DNA of 35,394 nucleotides. It comes from Verrucomicrobiota bacterium. Its GTDB lineage: Bacteria; Verrucomicrobiota; Verrucomicrobiia; Verrucomicrobiales; Verrucomicrobiaceae. Below the pieces are notes generated by a model. The model had not been told where the DNA came from. It was given only the letters and a program-made list of their open reading frames with translations, and made no database searches. A program made the position numbers and the translations under genes. Shown here in pieces: positions 15,715-23,648 of this stretch; within the stretch, counting starts at the first letter, position 1; the number at the start of each line of letters is the position of its first letter. Location: positions 1 to 35,394 of the forward strand of contig CAUJJC010000071.1 in the NCBI GenBank assembly GCA_963204975.1, in the 5' to 3' direction.

Positions 15715-16346
15715 ATCGCCGCCACGCTATCAAATGGCTCACAGGCTCCGCTGCTGGAGTCGCTGCCGCACCCATCATCGCTGCGCCAGGAGCCACGGAA
15801 CCCGCGCCACCTGCCTATCCCACGCGGTTCACGTTTCACGATCCCGACTTCAGCAAGCCGATGACGGGACCATGGGAGCGTCTGCTCACGGAGCCTGAAC
15901 TCACCACGACCAAGGCGCTGGCGGACATCATCTTGCCCAAGGACGAGCACGGTCCGGCGGCGAGCGAGATTGGCGTGCATGACTTCATCAACGAATGGAT
16001 CAGCGCTCCGTATCCAGACCAGCGCGAGGATTGCGAAGTGATTCGCGGCGGGCTGGCGTGGGTGAATACCGAGAGCTTCCGCCGCCATGAAAAGACCTTC
16101 GCTGAACTCACGCACCATCAGCAGATCGCCATCGTCGATGACATCGCGACCGTGACACCCAAGCCCGAGCACGCGATCGGCGCGGCGTTTTTCAAAGCCT
16201 TCCGTCACCTCTGCGTGGGCGGCTACTACACGCACAGCTCCACATGGAAACAGCTCGGCTACGTGGGCAATGTGAGTCTCGCCGGACCGTATCCAGGCGT
16301 GCCGCAGGAGATCATCGAAAAGCTCGGCCTGCAGGATGTGGCGTGA
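15711..16346 (+). CDS. Gluconate 2-dehydrogenase subunit 3 family protein, Tat-exported
   Basis: A 211-residue small subunit matching the gluconate_2-dh3 family. It begins with a twin-arginine signal (MNRRHAIKWLTGSAAG, then an Ala-rich h-region and a probable cleavage near AAPGA). The mature part has LADIILPKDEHGPAASEIGVH, the characteristic family segment, and a C-terminal GGYYTHSSTWKQLGY with PGVPQEI. In related complexes this subunit escorts the folded FAD-containing large subunit through Tat to the periplasm. The ATG at 15711 overlaps the TGA of the Uma2 gene by 4 bp, so it is translationally coupled. The partner is probably the GMC protein at 13325. Confidence 0.88.
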   Translation: MNRRHAIKWLTGSAAGVAAAPIIAAPGATEPAPPAYPTRFTFHDPDFSKPMTGPWERLLTEPELTTTKALADIILPKDEHGPAASEIGVHDFINEWISAPYPDQREDCEVIRGGLAWVNTESFRRHEKTFAELTHHQQIAIVDDIATVTPKPEHAIGAAFFKAFRHLCVGGYYTHSSTWKQLGYVGNVSLAGPYPGVPQEIIEKLGLQDVA

Positions 16347-16459
16347 GTTTTTTCAGAACATCGCTGGAGAAAATCAACGCCATCGTAGAATAGCCGTCTC
16401 ATTCGCGCGCGCTTCAATCGCGCCTCGTTTCAAGATCAAACTCAAACCACACACCGACC

Positions 16460-17518
16460 ATGGGCCTCATCGACTACCTCAAAGGACAGTTCCTCGAAAT
16501 CATCGAATGGACCGACGACTCACGCGACACCTTGTCCTGGCGCTTCCCGGATGAGGACAAGGAAATCAAGAACGGTGCCCAGCTCATCGTGCGCGAATCG
16601 CAGACGGTGCAGTTCGTTTACCTCGGCCAGTTCGGCGACACCTTCAGCCCCGGCAAGCACAGCCTAGTCACGGATAACATCCCGATCCTCAGCACGCTGA
16701 AGGGCTGGAAGTATGGGCTCCAGTCGCCCTTCAAGGCGGACGTGTATTTCATCAACACGCGCCTCTTCACGGGCAACAAGTGGGGCACCAGCAACCCCAT
16801 CATGATGCGCGACGCCGACTTCGGCATCGTGCGCGTGCGTGCCTTCGGCACCTTCGACTTCCGCATCACTGATCCGAAGCTCTTCCTCAAGGAAGTCGCT
16901 GGCAGCGATCATCACTTCCGACTCGATGAGTTCGCCGACACGATGCGCTCGCGCATCATCAGCGTGTTCTCTGAGGCGCTCGCCACGGCCAAGGTGCCGG
17001 TGCTGGATCTTGCCACGCGCTACAGCGAACTCGGTGACGCGCTTCTGCCCGTGATCAATCCGATCACCACTGGCAAGTATGGCATCGAGATCGCCAGCTT
17101 CGTTCTCGAGAACGCCAGCGTGCCACCGGAAGTCGAGGCCGCGATCGACAAGCGCAGCAGCATGTCCGCCATCGGCAACCTCAACGACTACGTGAAGTTC
17201 CAGATGGCCGAAGGCATGGCCAAGGGCGGTGGTGCGGGCGCTCCAGCCGAGATGGCCATGGGCTTCGCGATGGCGCAGGAGATGATGAAGAGCACGAACC
17301 TGACGCCTTCCGGTCCTGCGACTCCGCCGCCGCTTCCGGGTGCTCCGGCGGCTGCGCCAAGCATTGAGATCATGACGCCCGCACAGGTCGCTCAATCACT
17401 TGGAGTGACCGAGCAGGATGTGCTCGCCAGTCTTGAGGCAGGTGACATCAAGGGCAAGAAGATAGGTTCCGCCTGGCGCGTGACCAAGGCCGCTCTCGAC
17501 GAGTTCCTCGCCAAGTAA
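16460..17518 (+). CDS. SPFH-domain protein (YdjI-like) with C-terminal helix-turn-helix
   Basis: A 352-residue protein. Residues about 20-240 match the SPFH/YdjI (virion-core-like) family: VRESQTVQFVYLGQFGDTF, SPGKHSLVTDNIPILSTL, DFGIVRVRAFGTFDFRI, and an alpha-helical coiled stretch near 150-225. A Gly/Ala/Pro-rich linker (about 245-300) follows. Residues 305-352 (MTPAQVAQSLGVTEQDVLAS, then IGSAWRVTKAALDEFLAK) resemble the excisionase/MerR-type helix-turn-helix usually used for DNA binding. Bacillus YdjI is recruited to the membrane by YdjG/YdjH in a PspA-linked stress system; here a YdjG-like gene follows by 27 bp. The HTH tail may bind DNA or have been recruited as a peptide-binding module. 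Confidence 0.82.
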   Translation: MGLIDYLKGQFLEIIEWTDDSRDTLSWRFPDEDKEIKNGAQLIVRESQTVQFVYLGQFGDTFSPGKHSLVTDNIPILSTLKGWKYGLQSPFKADVYFINTRLFTGNKWGTSNPIMMRDADFGIVRVRAFGTFDFRITDPKLFLKEVAGSDHHFRLDEFADTMRSRIISVFSEALATAKVPVLDLATRYSELGDALLPVINPITTGKYGIEIASFVLENASVPPEVEAAIDKRSSMSAIGNLNDYVKFQMAEGMAKGGGAGAPAEMAMGFAMAQEMMKSTNLTPSGPATPPPLPGAPAAAPSIEIMTPAQVAQSLGVTEQDVLASLEAGDIKGKKIGSAWRVTKAALDEFLAK

Positions 17519-17545
17519 CCTGTTCATCGGCCAGCTTTCCCGCGC

Positions 17546-18619
17546 ATGTCCGAGATCACTGCCATCAAGAAGTTCAACTGCACCGCCTGCGGTGCCGAAG
17601 CTGTCTGGACGCCCTCGAAGCAAACGCTCGTGTGTCCTTACTGCGGCACCGTAGCGAATGTGGAGTTGAAAAAGGACGTGGCCGCCGTGCGCGAGAATGA
17701 TCTTCTCAAGGCGCTGCGGTCACTCCCCGAGGACGATGGTGGCTGGCAGGTGGCGCGCAAGACGGTGAAGTGCCAGAGCTGTCAGGCGATCAGCGTGTTT
17801 GACACCACGCGCGTCGCCCAGCGCTGCGACTTCTGCGGTTCGCCTTCACTGATCTCGCAGGACGACATCAAGGCTCCCGTGCGACCCGAAGCTGTGCTGC
17901 CCTTCGTCGTGCCGGACACGAAGGTGCGAGAGTCGATCCGACAATGGTATGGCAGCCATTGGTTCGCGCCGAATGCGCTCGGCACCAAGGCGCTGACGGA
18001 CACGCTGCACGGGCTCTACCTTCCCTACTGGACCTTTGACGCCAACGTCTATGCCCAGTGGGAGGCCGAAGCCGGCTATTATTACTACACCCGCGACAGC
18101 CAAGGAAAGCAGCAGCGGCATGTGCGCTGGGAGCATGCGAGCGGAGAGTTGGAGCACTTCTTCGATGACCTGCTCGTGCCCGCATCGCGCGGCGTGCATC
18201 CGAAGTTGCTGGGCGGCGTCTCGCCCTTCCCCACCACGGATGCGCTGGTGCCGTATGATCCGGGTTATCTCACCGGCTGGGTGGTGGAGCAGTATCAGAT
18301 CAATCTGGAAGCCGCCGCCCATGCGAGCCATGAGAGCATGGAGGAGCACATTGCTTCCTTGTGCTCCCGACAGGTGCCCGGTGACACGCAGCGGGGTCTG
18401 CGTGTGAACACGCAATACTCAGGCCAGACCTTCAAGCATGTGCTCCTGCCTGTGTGGCTACTGACCTACAACTACGGCAGCAAGTCGTATCAAGTCGCGG
18501 TCAACGGCGTCACCGGGAAGATCGACGGCGAGTATCCGCTCAGCTGGGTGAAGATCATGATCGTCACCGTGCTGGTGCTGATCGTGCTGGGCATCTTCTT
18601 GGCGAACTCAGGCAATTAA
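17546..18619 (+). CDS. Double zinc-ribbon membrane protein (YdjG-like)
   Basis: A 357-residue protein with two N-terminal zinc ribbons: Cys12/15/30/33 (TFIIB-like) and Cys76/79/94/97. A central domain contains GLYLPYWTFDANVYAQWEAE and GVSPFPTTDALVPYDPGYL. A single C-terminal transmembrane helix lies at about residues 334-353 (IMIVTVLVLIVLGIF), so the bulk faces the cytoplasm. Homologues are often labelled, misleadingly, as helicase or primosomal zinc-finger proteins. In Bacillus, YdjG anchors the SPFH protein YdjI, and the gene order here (SPFH then zinc ribbon, 27-bp gap) supports the same partnership. No PspA or TPM-domain gene is adjacent. Its stop overlaps that of the convergent lipoate ligase gene. 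Confidence 0.82.
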   Translation: MSEITAIKKFNCTACGAEAVWTPSKQTLVCPYCGTVANVELKKDVAAVRENDLLKALRSLPEDDGGWQVARKTVKCQSCQAISVFDTTRVAQRCDFCGSPSLISQDDIKAPVRPEAVLPFVVPDTKVRESIRQWYGSHWFAPNALGTKALTDTLHGLYLPYWTFDANVYAQWEAEAGYYYYTRDSQGKQQRHVRWEHASGELEHFFDDLLVPASRGVHPKLLGGVSPFPTTDALVPYDPGYLTGWVVEQYQINLEAAAHASHESMEEHIASLCSRQVPGDTQRGLRVNTQYSGQTFKHVLLPVWLLTYNYGSKSYQVAVNGVTGKIDGEYPLSWVKIMIVTVLVLIVLGIFLANSGN

Positions 18620-19272
18620 CGGCTCCACTCGGTTGTTGCATAGCGAGCGCGCACCAGATCGTGGGCTCGTTCGAGCACTTGGCTGGATGGTTCAGTGAGC
18701 ATGCGCACCTCGCGTGCGAGTCGGGTGGCGAACGGTCTCCAGAAGTCCACATCCAGTCGTGCCTTCACACTGCCTTGATGAAGCAATCCCGCACGGTTGC
18801 GGCGTTGCCCTGCGCCAGCGATCTTGCGAGGTCCTCGCACGATGTCGTGCAGCGCGGGTGCTTCAAAGCATAGCGCCCCGGCTTTGCGATCCTCCTCGCT
18901 GGCAAGACGACAGGGACCATGGCCCGATGCGTTGAGTTGCTCGGCGAGTGCGCTGTGAATCTCGCGATACGAGTCCAGCGGTCGCGTCAGCGCCCATGGG
19001 TCTGTCATTGGCACGATGAGCGCATACGTCGCATCGCCGCCATGCCAGACGATGCCACCGCCGGTCCAACGGCGAACGATGGGACCATCGAACTCGACAG
19101 CTCCTAGATCGTGGCTGTAGCCGACCGTGACGCTCGGACGGTCCCAGTCGTAAACACGCAGCACCGGAGTGGTCGAGAGTTCCAGGAGTGCTTGGTCAAT
19201 CGCCATGTTGAGCACCGCAGAACGGGCATCTGGTTCGATGATGAGATGAAGCGAATCAAAGAGCTGATTCAT
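18616..19272 (-). CDS. Lipoate-protein ligase A / octanoyltransferase family protein
   Basis: A 218-residue BPL/LplA catalytic domain protein, transferring lipoyl or octanoyl groups to E2/GcvH proteins in the cytoplasm. Visible motifs are NMAIDQALLE, RRWTGGGIVWHGGD (the RRxSGGGAVxH box) and RKIAGAGQRRNRAGLLHQGS, with the conserved Lys. The C-terminal accessory domain of full LplA is missing. The LCFEAPALHDIV segment leaves LipM-like octanoyltransferase activity possible. The ATG at 19272 lies inside the end of the dioxygenase gene (17-bp overlap), so it is the last gene of a minus-strand run with the acetate symporter. Its TAA overlaps the convergent zinc-ribbon gene stop. Confidence 0.8.
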   Translation of the reverse strand: MNQLFDSLHLIIEPDARSAVLNMAIDQALLELSTTPVLRVYDWDRPSVTVGYSHDLGAVEFDGPIVRRWTGGGIVWHGGDATYALIVPMTDPWALTRPLDSYREIHSALAEQLNASGHGPCRLASEEDRKAGALCFEAPALHDIVRGPRKIAGAGQRRNRAGLLHQGSVKARLDVDFWRPFATRLAREVRMLTEPSSQVLERAHDLVRARYATTEWSR

Positions 19273-19927
19273 ACCATGAGAGGCCCTCCGCTAACGCTCC
19301 AGGCGGAGCGAACTCGAGATGGATCACGCGCCGGTGGGAAGGAGACTCTGCCTTGGAGGAGGCGTGAAGCAGGAGTGGCTTCATAAGCAAAGCATCTCCC
19401 GGCTCGGCCTCGCAGGTGACTTCCGCAGGTCGCTCACGCCAACCAGCGATAGCATCCGCGTCGAGGCGTCCGTGGAGGTGCGATCCTGCGAGCACTTTGA
19501 GAGCCCCATTGCTTGCATGGGTAGGATCCAGGTGGAGGCGAATGGTGGTCATCTGGTTGAGCAGCGAAACGGGAGGCTGCACATGTGGCACGCCATGCTT
19601 GACCGACCACGGACCATAGCCGGGCGTATCGATCTCGCGCTTCACGCAGATGGTCAGGTCCTGGTGCCAGGCGACCAGCCAATTCGCTCCGGGTAGCTTG
19701 TCGAACAGGATGCCACGCACACAAATGGCTCCCTCGGGAACCAGTGCGGCAAGCCAGGGCCTAAACGTTAAATCTCGGATCAGTGCGGAGCGTTGCAGCA
19801 GATCTCTGATGCCCTGCACCTCGTCAGGGTAAGTCAGCGCCAGTCTATCCGCTTCGGTTCGGAGGGGCTCAAGCTCGGGTTGCGGAACAACCTGGCGCAC
19901 GAGCTGAAAGCCCTCCGTCTCGAGCAT
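19256..19927 (-). CDS. Phytanoyl-CoA dioxygenase (PhyH) family oxygenase
   Basis: A 223-residue Fe(II)/2-oxoglutarate-dependent oxygenase-like protein. The iron-binding HxD is in LVAWHQDLTI, the distal His is probably in LLLHASSKA, and the 2-oxoglutarate-binding Arg is in SHRRVIHLEF. The core GALKVLAGSHLHGRL is typical of PhyH proteins (GxLxxxPGSH). The substrate is unknown; the family hydroxylates diverse small molecules. The ATG at 19927 lies 6 bp after the actP-like stop, and the lipoate ligase start overlaps its 3' end, so all appear to be one transcript. Nothing in the sequence shows why a dioxygenase is coupled to acetate uptake and lipoylation. Confidence 0.85.
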   Translation of the reverse strand: MLETEGFQLVRQVVPQPELEPLRTEADRLALTYPDEVQGIRDLLQRSALIRDLTFRPWLAALVPEGAICVRGILFDKLPGANWLVAWHQDLTICVKREIDTPGYGPWSVKHGVPHVQPPVSLLNQMTTIRLHLDPTHASNGALKVLAGSHLHGRLDADAIAGWRERPAEVTCEAEPGDALLMKPLLLHASSKAESPSHRRVIHLEFAPPGALAEGLSWYESAL

Positions 19928-19933
19928 GGCCGA

Positions 19934-21508
19934 TCAATGCGAGGTCGCCTTCTCGGCACCGAGCCCGGTGTGGGCGCGGACGGTGAGTTCGGCAAACTTG
20001 GCTTCGGCGTCGGGGTCGCGCGCGGTGAGGATCGTGCCGAGGTAGGCAGCGAGGAAACCGATGGGAATGCTGACGATGCCGGGATTCTCCAGAGGGAACA
20101 CATGGCCCAGGAAGGCGGGGCCATTCTTGCTGAGGAGAATCAGGAGGATGGAACTGCTGAGGCCCACGCCGAGGCCTGCGACGGCACCGGCGGTATTGAA
20201 GCGCTTCCAGAACACGCTGAGCACAATCACCGGCAGATTGGCCGAGGCAGCGACGGCGAAGGCGAGGCCGACGAGGAAGGCAGCGTTGACGCTGGGACCA
20301 AGGTAGATCGCGATGCCGATGCTGACCGCGCCCACGCAGAAAGCGGTGATGCGCGCGACGCGGACCTCCTGGCCTGGGCGGTGCTCCTTGCCGTGGTGAA
20401 TCACGTTGGTGTAGAAATCGTGCGCGAAGCTGGCGCTGGCGCTCATCGTGAGACCAGCGACCACGGCGAGAATCGTGGCGAAAGCGACGGCGCTGATGAA
20501 GGCGAAGAAGGTCTCACCACCGAGTTGCTGAGCGAGGATCGGCGCGACCATGTTGGTGTCCGGCTTGCCATCAATTGTGGTGATGAGCGCCTTCTTCAGA
20601 ATCGTGGCGGCACCAAAGCCGAAGAAGGTCGTCATGATGTAGAACAGACCAATGATCGCCATGGCCCACACGACGCTGGAGCGCGCGGTCTTGGCATCAG
20701 GCACGGTGTAGAAGCGGACCAGGATGTGAGGCAACCCAGCGGTGCCGAGCACCAGACCAAGGCCGAGCGATACGAGGTCGAGCGGACCCCAAGGACCTGC
20801 GACGGCGACACCGAATTTCAATCCCGGTTCCATCAGGTTTTTTGGATCAGCACTGCCACCATAGTCAGCGTGGGCCACGGCCTCGAAGAACTTTGCAAAG
20901 CTAAAGCTGTGATGCTGGAGCACCAGGTAGCTGAGCAGGATCGCACCGGCCATCAGCAGCAGCGCCTTGATGATCTGCACCCAGGTGGTGGCGAGCATGC
21001 CGCCGAAGACCACATACACCAGCATCAGCACACCCACACCGATTACGGCGGGAACGAAGGGCAGACCGATGAGCCTTTGAATGATGGCACCTGCACCCAC
21101 CATCTGCGCGATCATGTAAAAGGTGGAAACGGTCAGCGTGCTCAGCGAGGCGAGCGCACGCACCGGACGAGGGCTGAGGCGATACGCGAGCAGGTCGGCC
21201 ATGGTGTATTTGCCCGCATTACGCAGCGGCTCGGCCACGATGAGAAGCACCGTGATGTAGGCCACGAGGAATCCCACGGAATACATGAAGCCGTCATAAC
21301 CCGAGAAGCAGATCATGCCGGAGATGCCGAGGAAGGAGGCCGCACTCATGTAGTCGCCTGCGACGGCGAGGCCGTTCTGCCAACCAGTAATGCTGCGACC
21401 TGCGGCGAAGTAAGCACTGGCACCGGTATTGCGCTTGGCAGCCCAGAAGGTGATGAGCAACGTGAGGGCCACGAAGCTGAGGAACATGATCAAGGGAAGA
21501 ACGGACAT
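19934..21508 (-). CDS. actP: Acetate/cation symporter ActP-like (sodium:solute symporter family)
   Basis: A 524-residue inner-membrane transporter of the SSS family with about 13 transmembrane helices. NTGASAYFAAGRSITGWQNG, then AVAGDYMSAASFLGISG and GYDGFMYSVGFL, are strongly ActP-like. The Na+ site region is followed by GLTMSASASFAHDFY. It takes up acetate or other short monocarboxylates. The DUF485 protein encoded 48 bp upstream is the usual YjcH-type partner of ActP. The downstream genes (PhyH oxygenase and lipoate ligase) follow tightly on the same strand. The ATG at 21508 precedes the first helix directly (MSVLPLIMFLSF). Confidence 0.92.
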   Translation of the reverse strand: MSVLPLIMFLSFVALTLLITFWAAKRNTGASAYFAAGRSITGWQNGLAVAGDYMSAASFLGISGMICFSGYDGFMYSVGFLVAYITVLLIVAEPLRNAGKYTMADLLAYRLSPRPVRALASLSTLTVSTFYMIAQMVGAGAIIQRLIGLPFVPAVIGVGVLMLVYVVFGGMLATTWVQIIKALLLMAGAILLSYLVLQHHSFSFAKFFEAVAHADYGGSADPKNLMEPGLKFGVAVAGPWGPLDLVSLGLGLVLGTAGLPHILVRFYTVPDAKTARSSVVWAMAIIGLFYIMTTFFGFGAATILKKALITTIDGKPDTNMVAPILAQQLGGETFFAFISAVAFATILAVVAGLTMSASASFAHDFYTNVIHHGKEHRPGQEVRVARITAFCVGAVSIGIAIYLGPSVNAAFLVGLAFAVAASANLPVIVLSVFWKRFNTAGAVAGLGVGLSSSILLILLSKNGPAFLGHVFPLENPGIVSIPIGFLAAYLGTILTARDPDAEAKFAELTVRAHTGLGAEKATSH

Positions 21509-21556
21509 GGGAGCGAAGAGGCTGAGAGTCGGGGTGAAAAGTGGAAGGGCCGGGAA

Positions 21557-21883
21557 TCAATGATGGTCGTGAATCACTTCGGCGGCGACCTTGTCCCACT
21601 GGGCGGCCACGCGGACATAGATGAAAGCCATGATCCAGGCCATGAAGAACTGAGAGAGCGCGAAGACGTAGGCCACATTGACCTCGCCCCAGACCTTCTT
21701 TTTCATCAGTTCAGGGTAGTAGCCGACGAGCACCGGCAGCGCGAGGTAGTAGATCAGGAAGAAGATCGTCGCGGGGATGATGAACCGTGCTTTGCGCGCC
21801 AGCAGCTGACGGAAGGCGGGCTTGGCTTCGATTTCTGCCCAGTTCACAACTGGCGTTTTCTCGGAAGGATTCGGTGCGGACAT
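21557..21883 (-). CDS. DUF485 membrane protein (YjcH-type partner of ActP)
   Basis: A 108-residue protein with two transmembrane helices, FIIPATIFFLIYYLALPVLV and VAYVFALSQFFMAWIMAFIY, the standard DUF485 layout. The start is the ATG at 21883 (MSAPNPSEKT); the frame continues to a TTG at 21925 but that extension is not needed. It ends with a His-rich tail (IHDHH). In E. coli the homologue yjcH is cotranscribed with actP and is thought to assist it. Here it is the first gene of the minus-strand run, divergent from the small membrane protein gene at 21981 across 97 bp that must hold both promoters. Confidence 0.85.
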   Translation of the reverse strand: MSAPNPSEKTPVVNWAEIEAKPAFRQLLARKARFIIPATIFFLIYYLALPVLVGYYPELMKKKVWGEVNVAYVFALSQFFMAWIMAFIYVRVAAQWDKVAAEVIHDHH

Positions 21884-21980
21884 AGGAGAGGGCGCGAGGC
21901 TAGGAGGTTCGTGCGCAAGTGGCAAGGAGAGAACACACCGATCTTGAAGCCTGTTTCATGCCATGTAGCATCACCCCACC

Positions 21981-22307
21981 ATGGCCAAGAAGCGCAGAAA
22001 AAAACAGGCAGCCCCGGTCACCACGCCGGTCACCACGCCGGTCACTGAGTCCCAAGGCCCACGTCGCCCCTGGGAATGGATCGTCATCGCTTCGATCTGT
22101 GGCGTGGTGGGACTGGTGATGTTGTTCGCGCGCTCCGGGCGTGTGGTGCCATTGCCTGCCGATCACAAGGGGCCGCAACCCACCGTCTCCGCCATGAACG
22201 CAGGCGAGATGCGCGCCTACGGGCTGCTCACCTTGCTCCTCGGTCTCGGCATGGGCGGCATCGCCTGGCATCAGTGGAAGAATCCGCCGAAGGACGACGA
22301 AGCGTAG
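21981..22307 (+). CDS. Small membrane protein, unknown function
   Basis: A 108-residue protein with a basic N-terminus (MAKKRRKKQAA) and two predicted transmembrane helices (WIVIASICGVVGLVMLFA and GLLTLLLGLGMGGIAW). It carries a Thr/Pro/Val tandem stretch (PVTTPVTTPVTE) encoded by a 12-bp direct repeat (CCGGTCACCACG at 22014-22025 and 22026-22037, with a partial third copy). I do not recognise a family. It is followed 8 bp later by the ATP-grasp-like gene, so the two are probably cotranscribed. Confidence 0.72.
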   Translation: MAKKRRKKQAAPVTTPVTTPVTESQGPRRPWEWIVIASICGVVGLVMLFARSGRVVPLPADHKGPQPTVSAMNAGEMRAYGLLTLLLGLGMGGIAWHQWKNPPKDDEA

Positions 22308-22315
22308 TGTCCTTC

Positions 22316-23605
22316 ATGTCTCCGCGTTCCCGCATCGACTCCATCCGCGCCGCCTTTCCCAGTGAGGGGCTGTTTCGCGACAAGGAGTGGCGCATGTCGC
22401 CGGAGTCGTTCGTGCTGCCGGTGGGCATTGCGGAATTGATCGAGCGGCTCGGACCCGCGCTTCGAGCCTTCCAGCGTGCGTGCAATCAACTCTACTTCGC
22501 GGGCGGCGAGCACGCATGGGTCGCCGCTTTGTTGGATCAAGGCAAACCCCAGGACGTGATCGAACTGGGCCGCCAGGATCGCTGGCACAATGCTTTGCCC
22601 AGTGTGCTGCGACCCGACCTCGTGCTCACGGAGACGGGTGTGTGCATCAGCGAACTCGATTCCCTGCCCGGTGGCATGGGGCTCACGGGTTGGCTGAATG
22701 AAACGTATGCGAGCCTCGGCGACGAGGTTCTCGGTGGCGCTCGCGGCATGATCGACGGCTTCGCGTCTGCGTTTCCGAACGAGCACATCCTCATCTCTCG
22801 CGAGTCCTCGGATTACGAGCCCGAGATGCACTGGATCGCCAAGCATCTGAATCGTCGCGTGCTTCGAACTCAGGAAATTCATCCTTCATCCTTCATCCTT
22901 CATCCTTTCGTTTACCGTTTCTTCGAGCTGTGGGATTTGGCAAATGTCGAGCACTCGGACGAGTGGCTAGCACTCGCACGCTCGGGCGATGTCACCTTCA
23001 CACCACCGCTCAAGGCCTTCCTCGAAGAGAAGCTGTGGCTCGCGTTGTTCTGGACGCCGCAACTCGAAGATTACTGGCGTGATGTGCTGTGCGAGGCGCA
23101 TTTCGCCTTGCTGAGGCAATGCATCCCCCAGGGGTGGGTGGTCGATCCCGCGCCGCTGCCGCCTTACGCAGAAAGGCCGGGGCTCAACGTGCATTCGTGG
23201 GACGAAGTGAAGCGCTTCGGCAGCAAGGCGCGCGAACTCGTGTTGAAGATCAGCGGCTTTTCCGAGAAGGGCTGGGGCTCGCGTGGTGTGTTCATTGGCC
23301 ACGATTTGTCTCAGGAAGACTGGACCCGCGCTCTGGACGAGGCGCTGGCCAGCTACCCGCGCAATCCGTATGTGCTCCAGCGCTTCCATCGCGGTCGCGT
23401 GGTGCATCATCCTTCGTGGGATGATCGCGCAGGCATCGTGACCGACATGCAGGCACGCGTGCGGCTGTGCCCTTATTACTTCGTGCCGGCAGGCACCGAA
23501 GAGACGAACCTCGGCGGGGTGCTCGCCACCGTGTGCCCGGCGGACAAGAAGATCCTGCACGGCATGAGAGATGCGATGATGCTGCCCTGCGTGGCCAGAG
23601 GGTGA
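22316..23605 (+). CDS. Probable circularly permuted ATP-grasp-like protein
   Basis: A 429-residue protein from the ATG at 22316 (MSPRSRIDSIRAAFPSEG). The open frame further upstream only overlaps the previous gene. Suggestive features of ATP-grasp or glutathionylspermidine-synthase-like enzymes are RPDLVLTETGVCISELDSLP (a substrate-side acidic loop), PPLKAFLEEKLWLALFW, and ELVLKISGFSEKGWGSRGVF, where Lys and the Gly-rich loop could bind ATP. The match is weak and the reaction unknown; carbon-nitrogen or thioester ligation is the family theme. Residues about 188-198 (IHPSSFILHPF) are encoded by a 7-bp tandem repeat and look foreign to the fold. It sits upstream of the RfaE2-PurN fusion gene by 43 bp. 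Confidence 0.6.
   Translation: MSPRSRIDSIRAAFPSEGLFRDKEWRMSPESFVLPVGIAELIERLGPALRAFQRACNQLYFAGGEHAWVAALLDQGKPQDVIELGRQDRWHNALPSVLRPDLVLTETGVCISELDSLPGGMGLTGWLNETYASLGDEVLGGARGMIDGFASAFPNEHILISRESSDYEPEMHWIAKHLNRRVLRTQEIHPSSFILHPFVYRFFELWDLANVEHSDEWLALARSGDVTFTPPLKAFLEEKLWLALFWTPQLEDYWRDVLCEAHFALLRQCIPQGWVVDPAPLPPYAERPGLNVHSWDEVKRFGSKARELVLKISGFSEKGWGSRGVFIGHDLSQEDWTRALDEALASYPRNPYVLQRFHRGRVVHHPSWDDRAGIVTDMQARVRLCPYYFVPAGTEETNLGGVLATVCPADKKILHGMRDAMMLPCVARG
22878..22905 (+). repeat. 7-bp tandem repeat (TTCATCC x4) inside a coding region
   Basis: Four perfect copies of TTCATCC within the ATP-grasp-like gene. Seven is not a multiple of three, so gain or loss of one unit would shift the reading frame. 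Confidence 0.92.
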
Positions 23606-23648
23606 AGAGCTTTCCGCCTCGCCCCTTGCATGTTGGTGAACTTTCGCC

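Noticed and set aside
19793..22048. A 751-codon open frame on the plus strand
   Set aside because: It is antisense to the ActP-like and DUF485 genes, with a His/Glu/Gly-rich composition typical of the complement of a high-GC coding strand. No recognisable motif.
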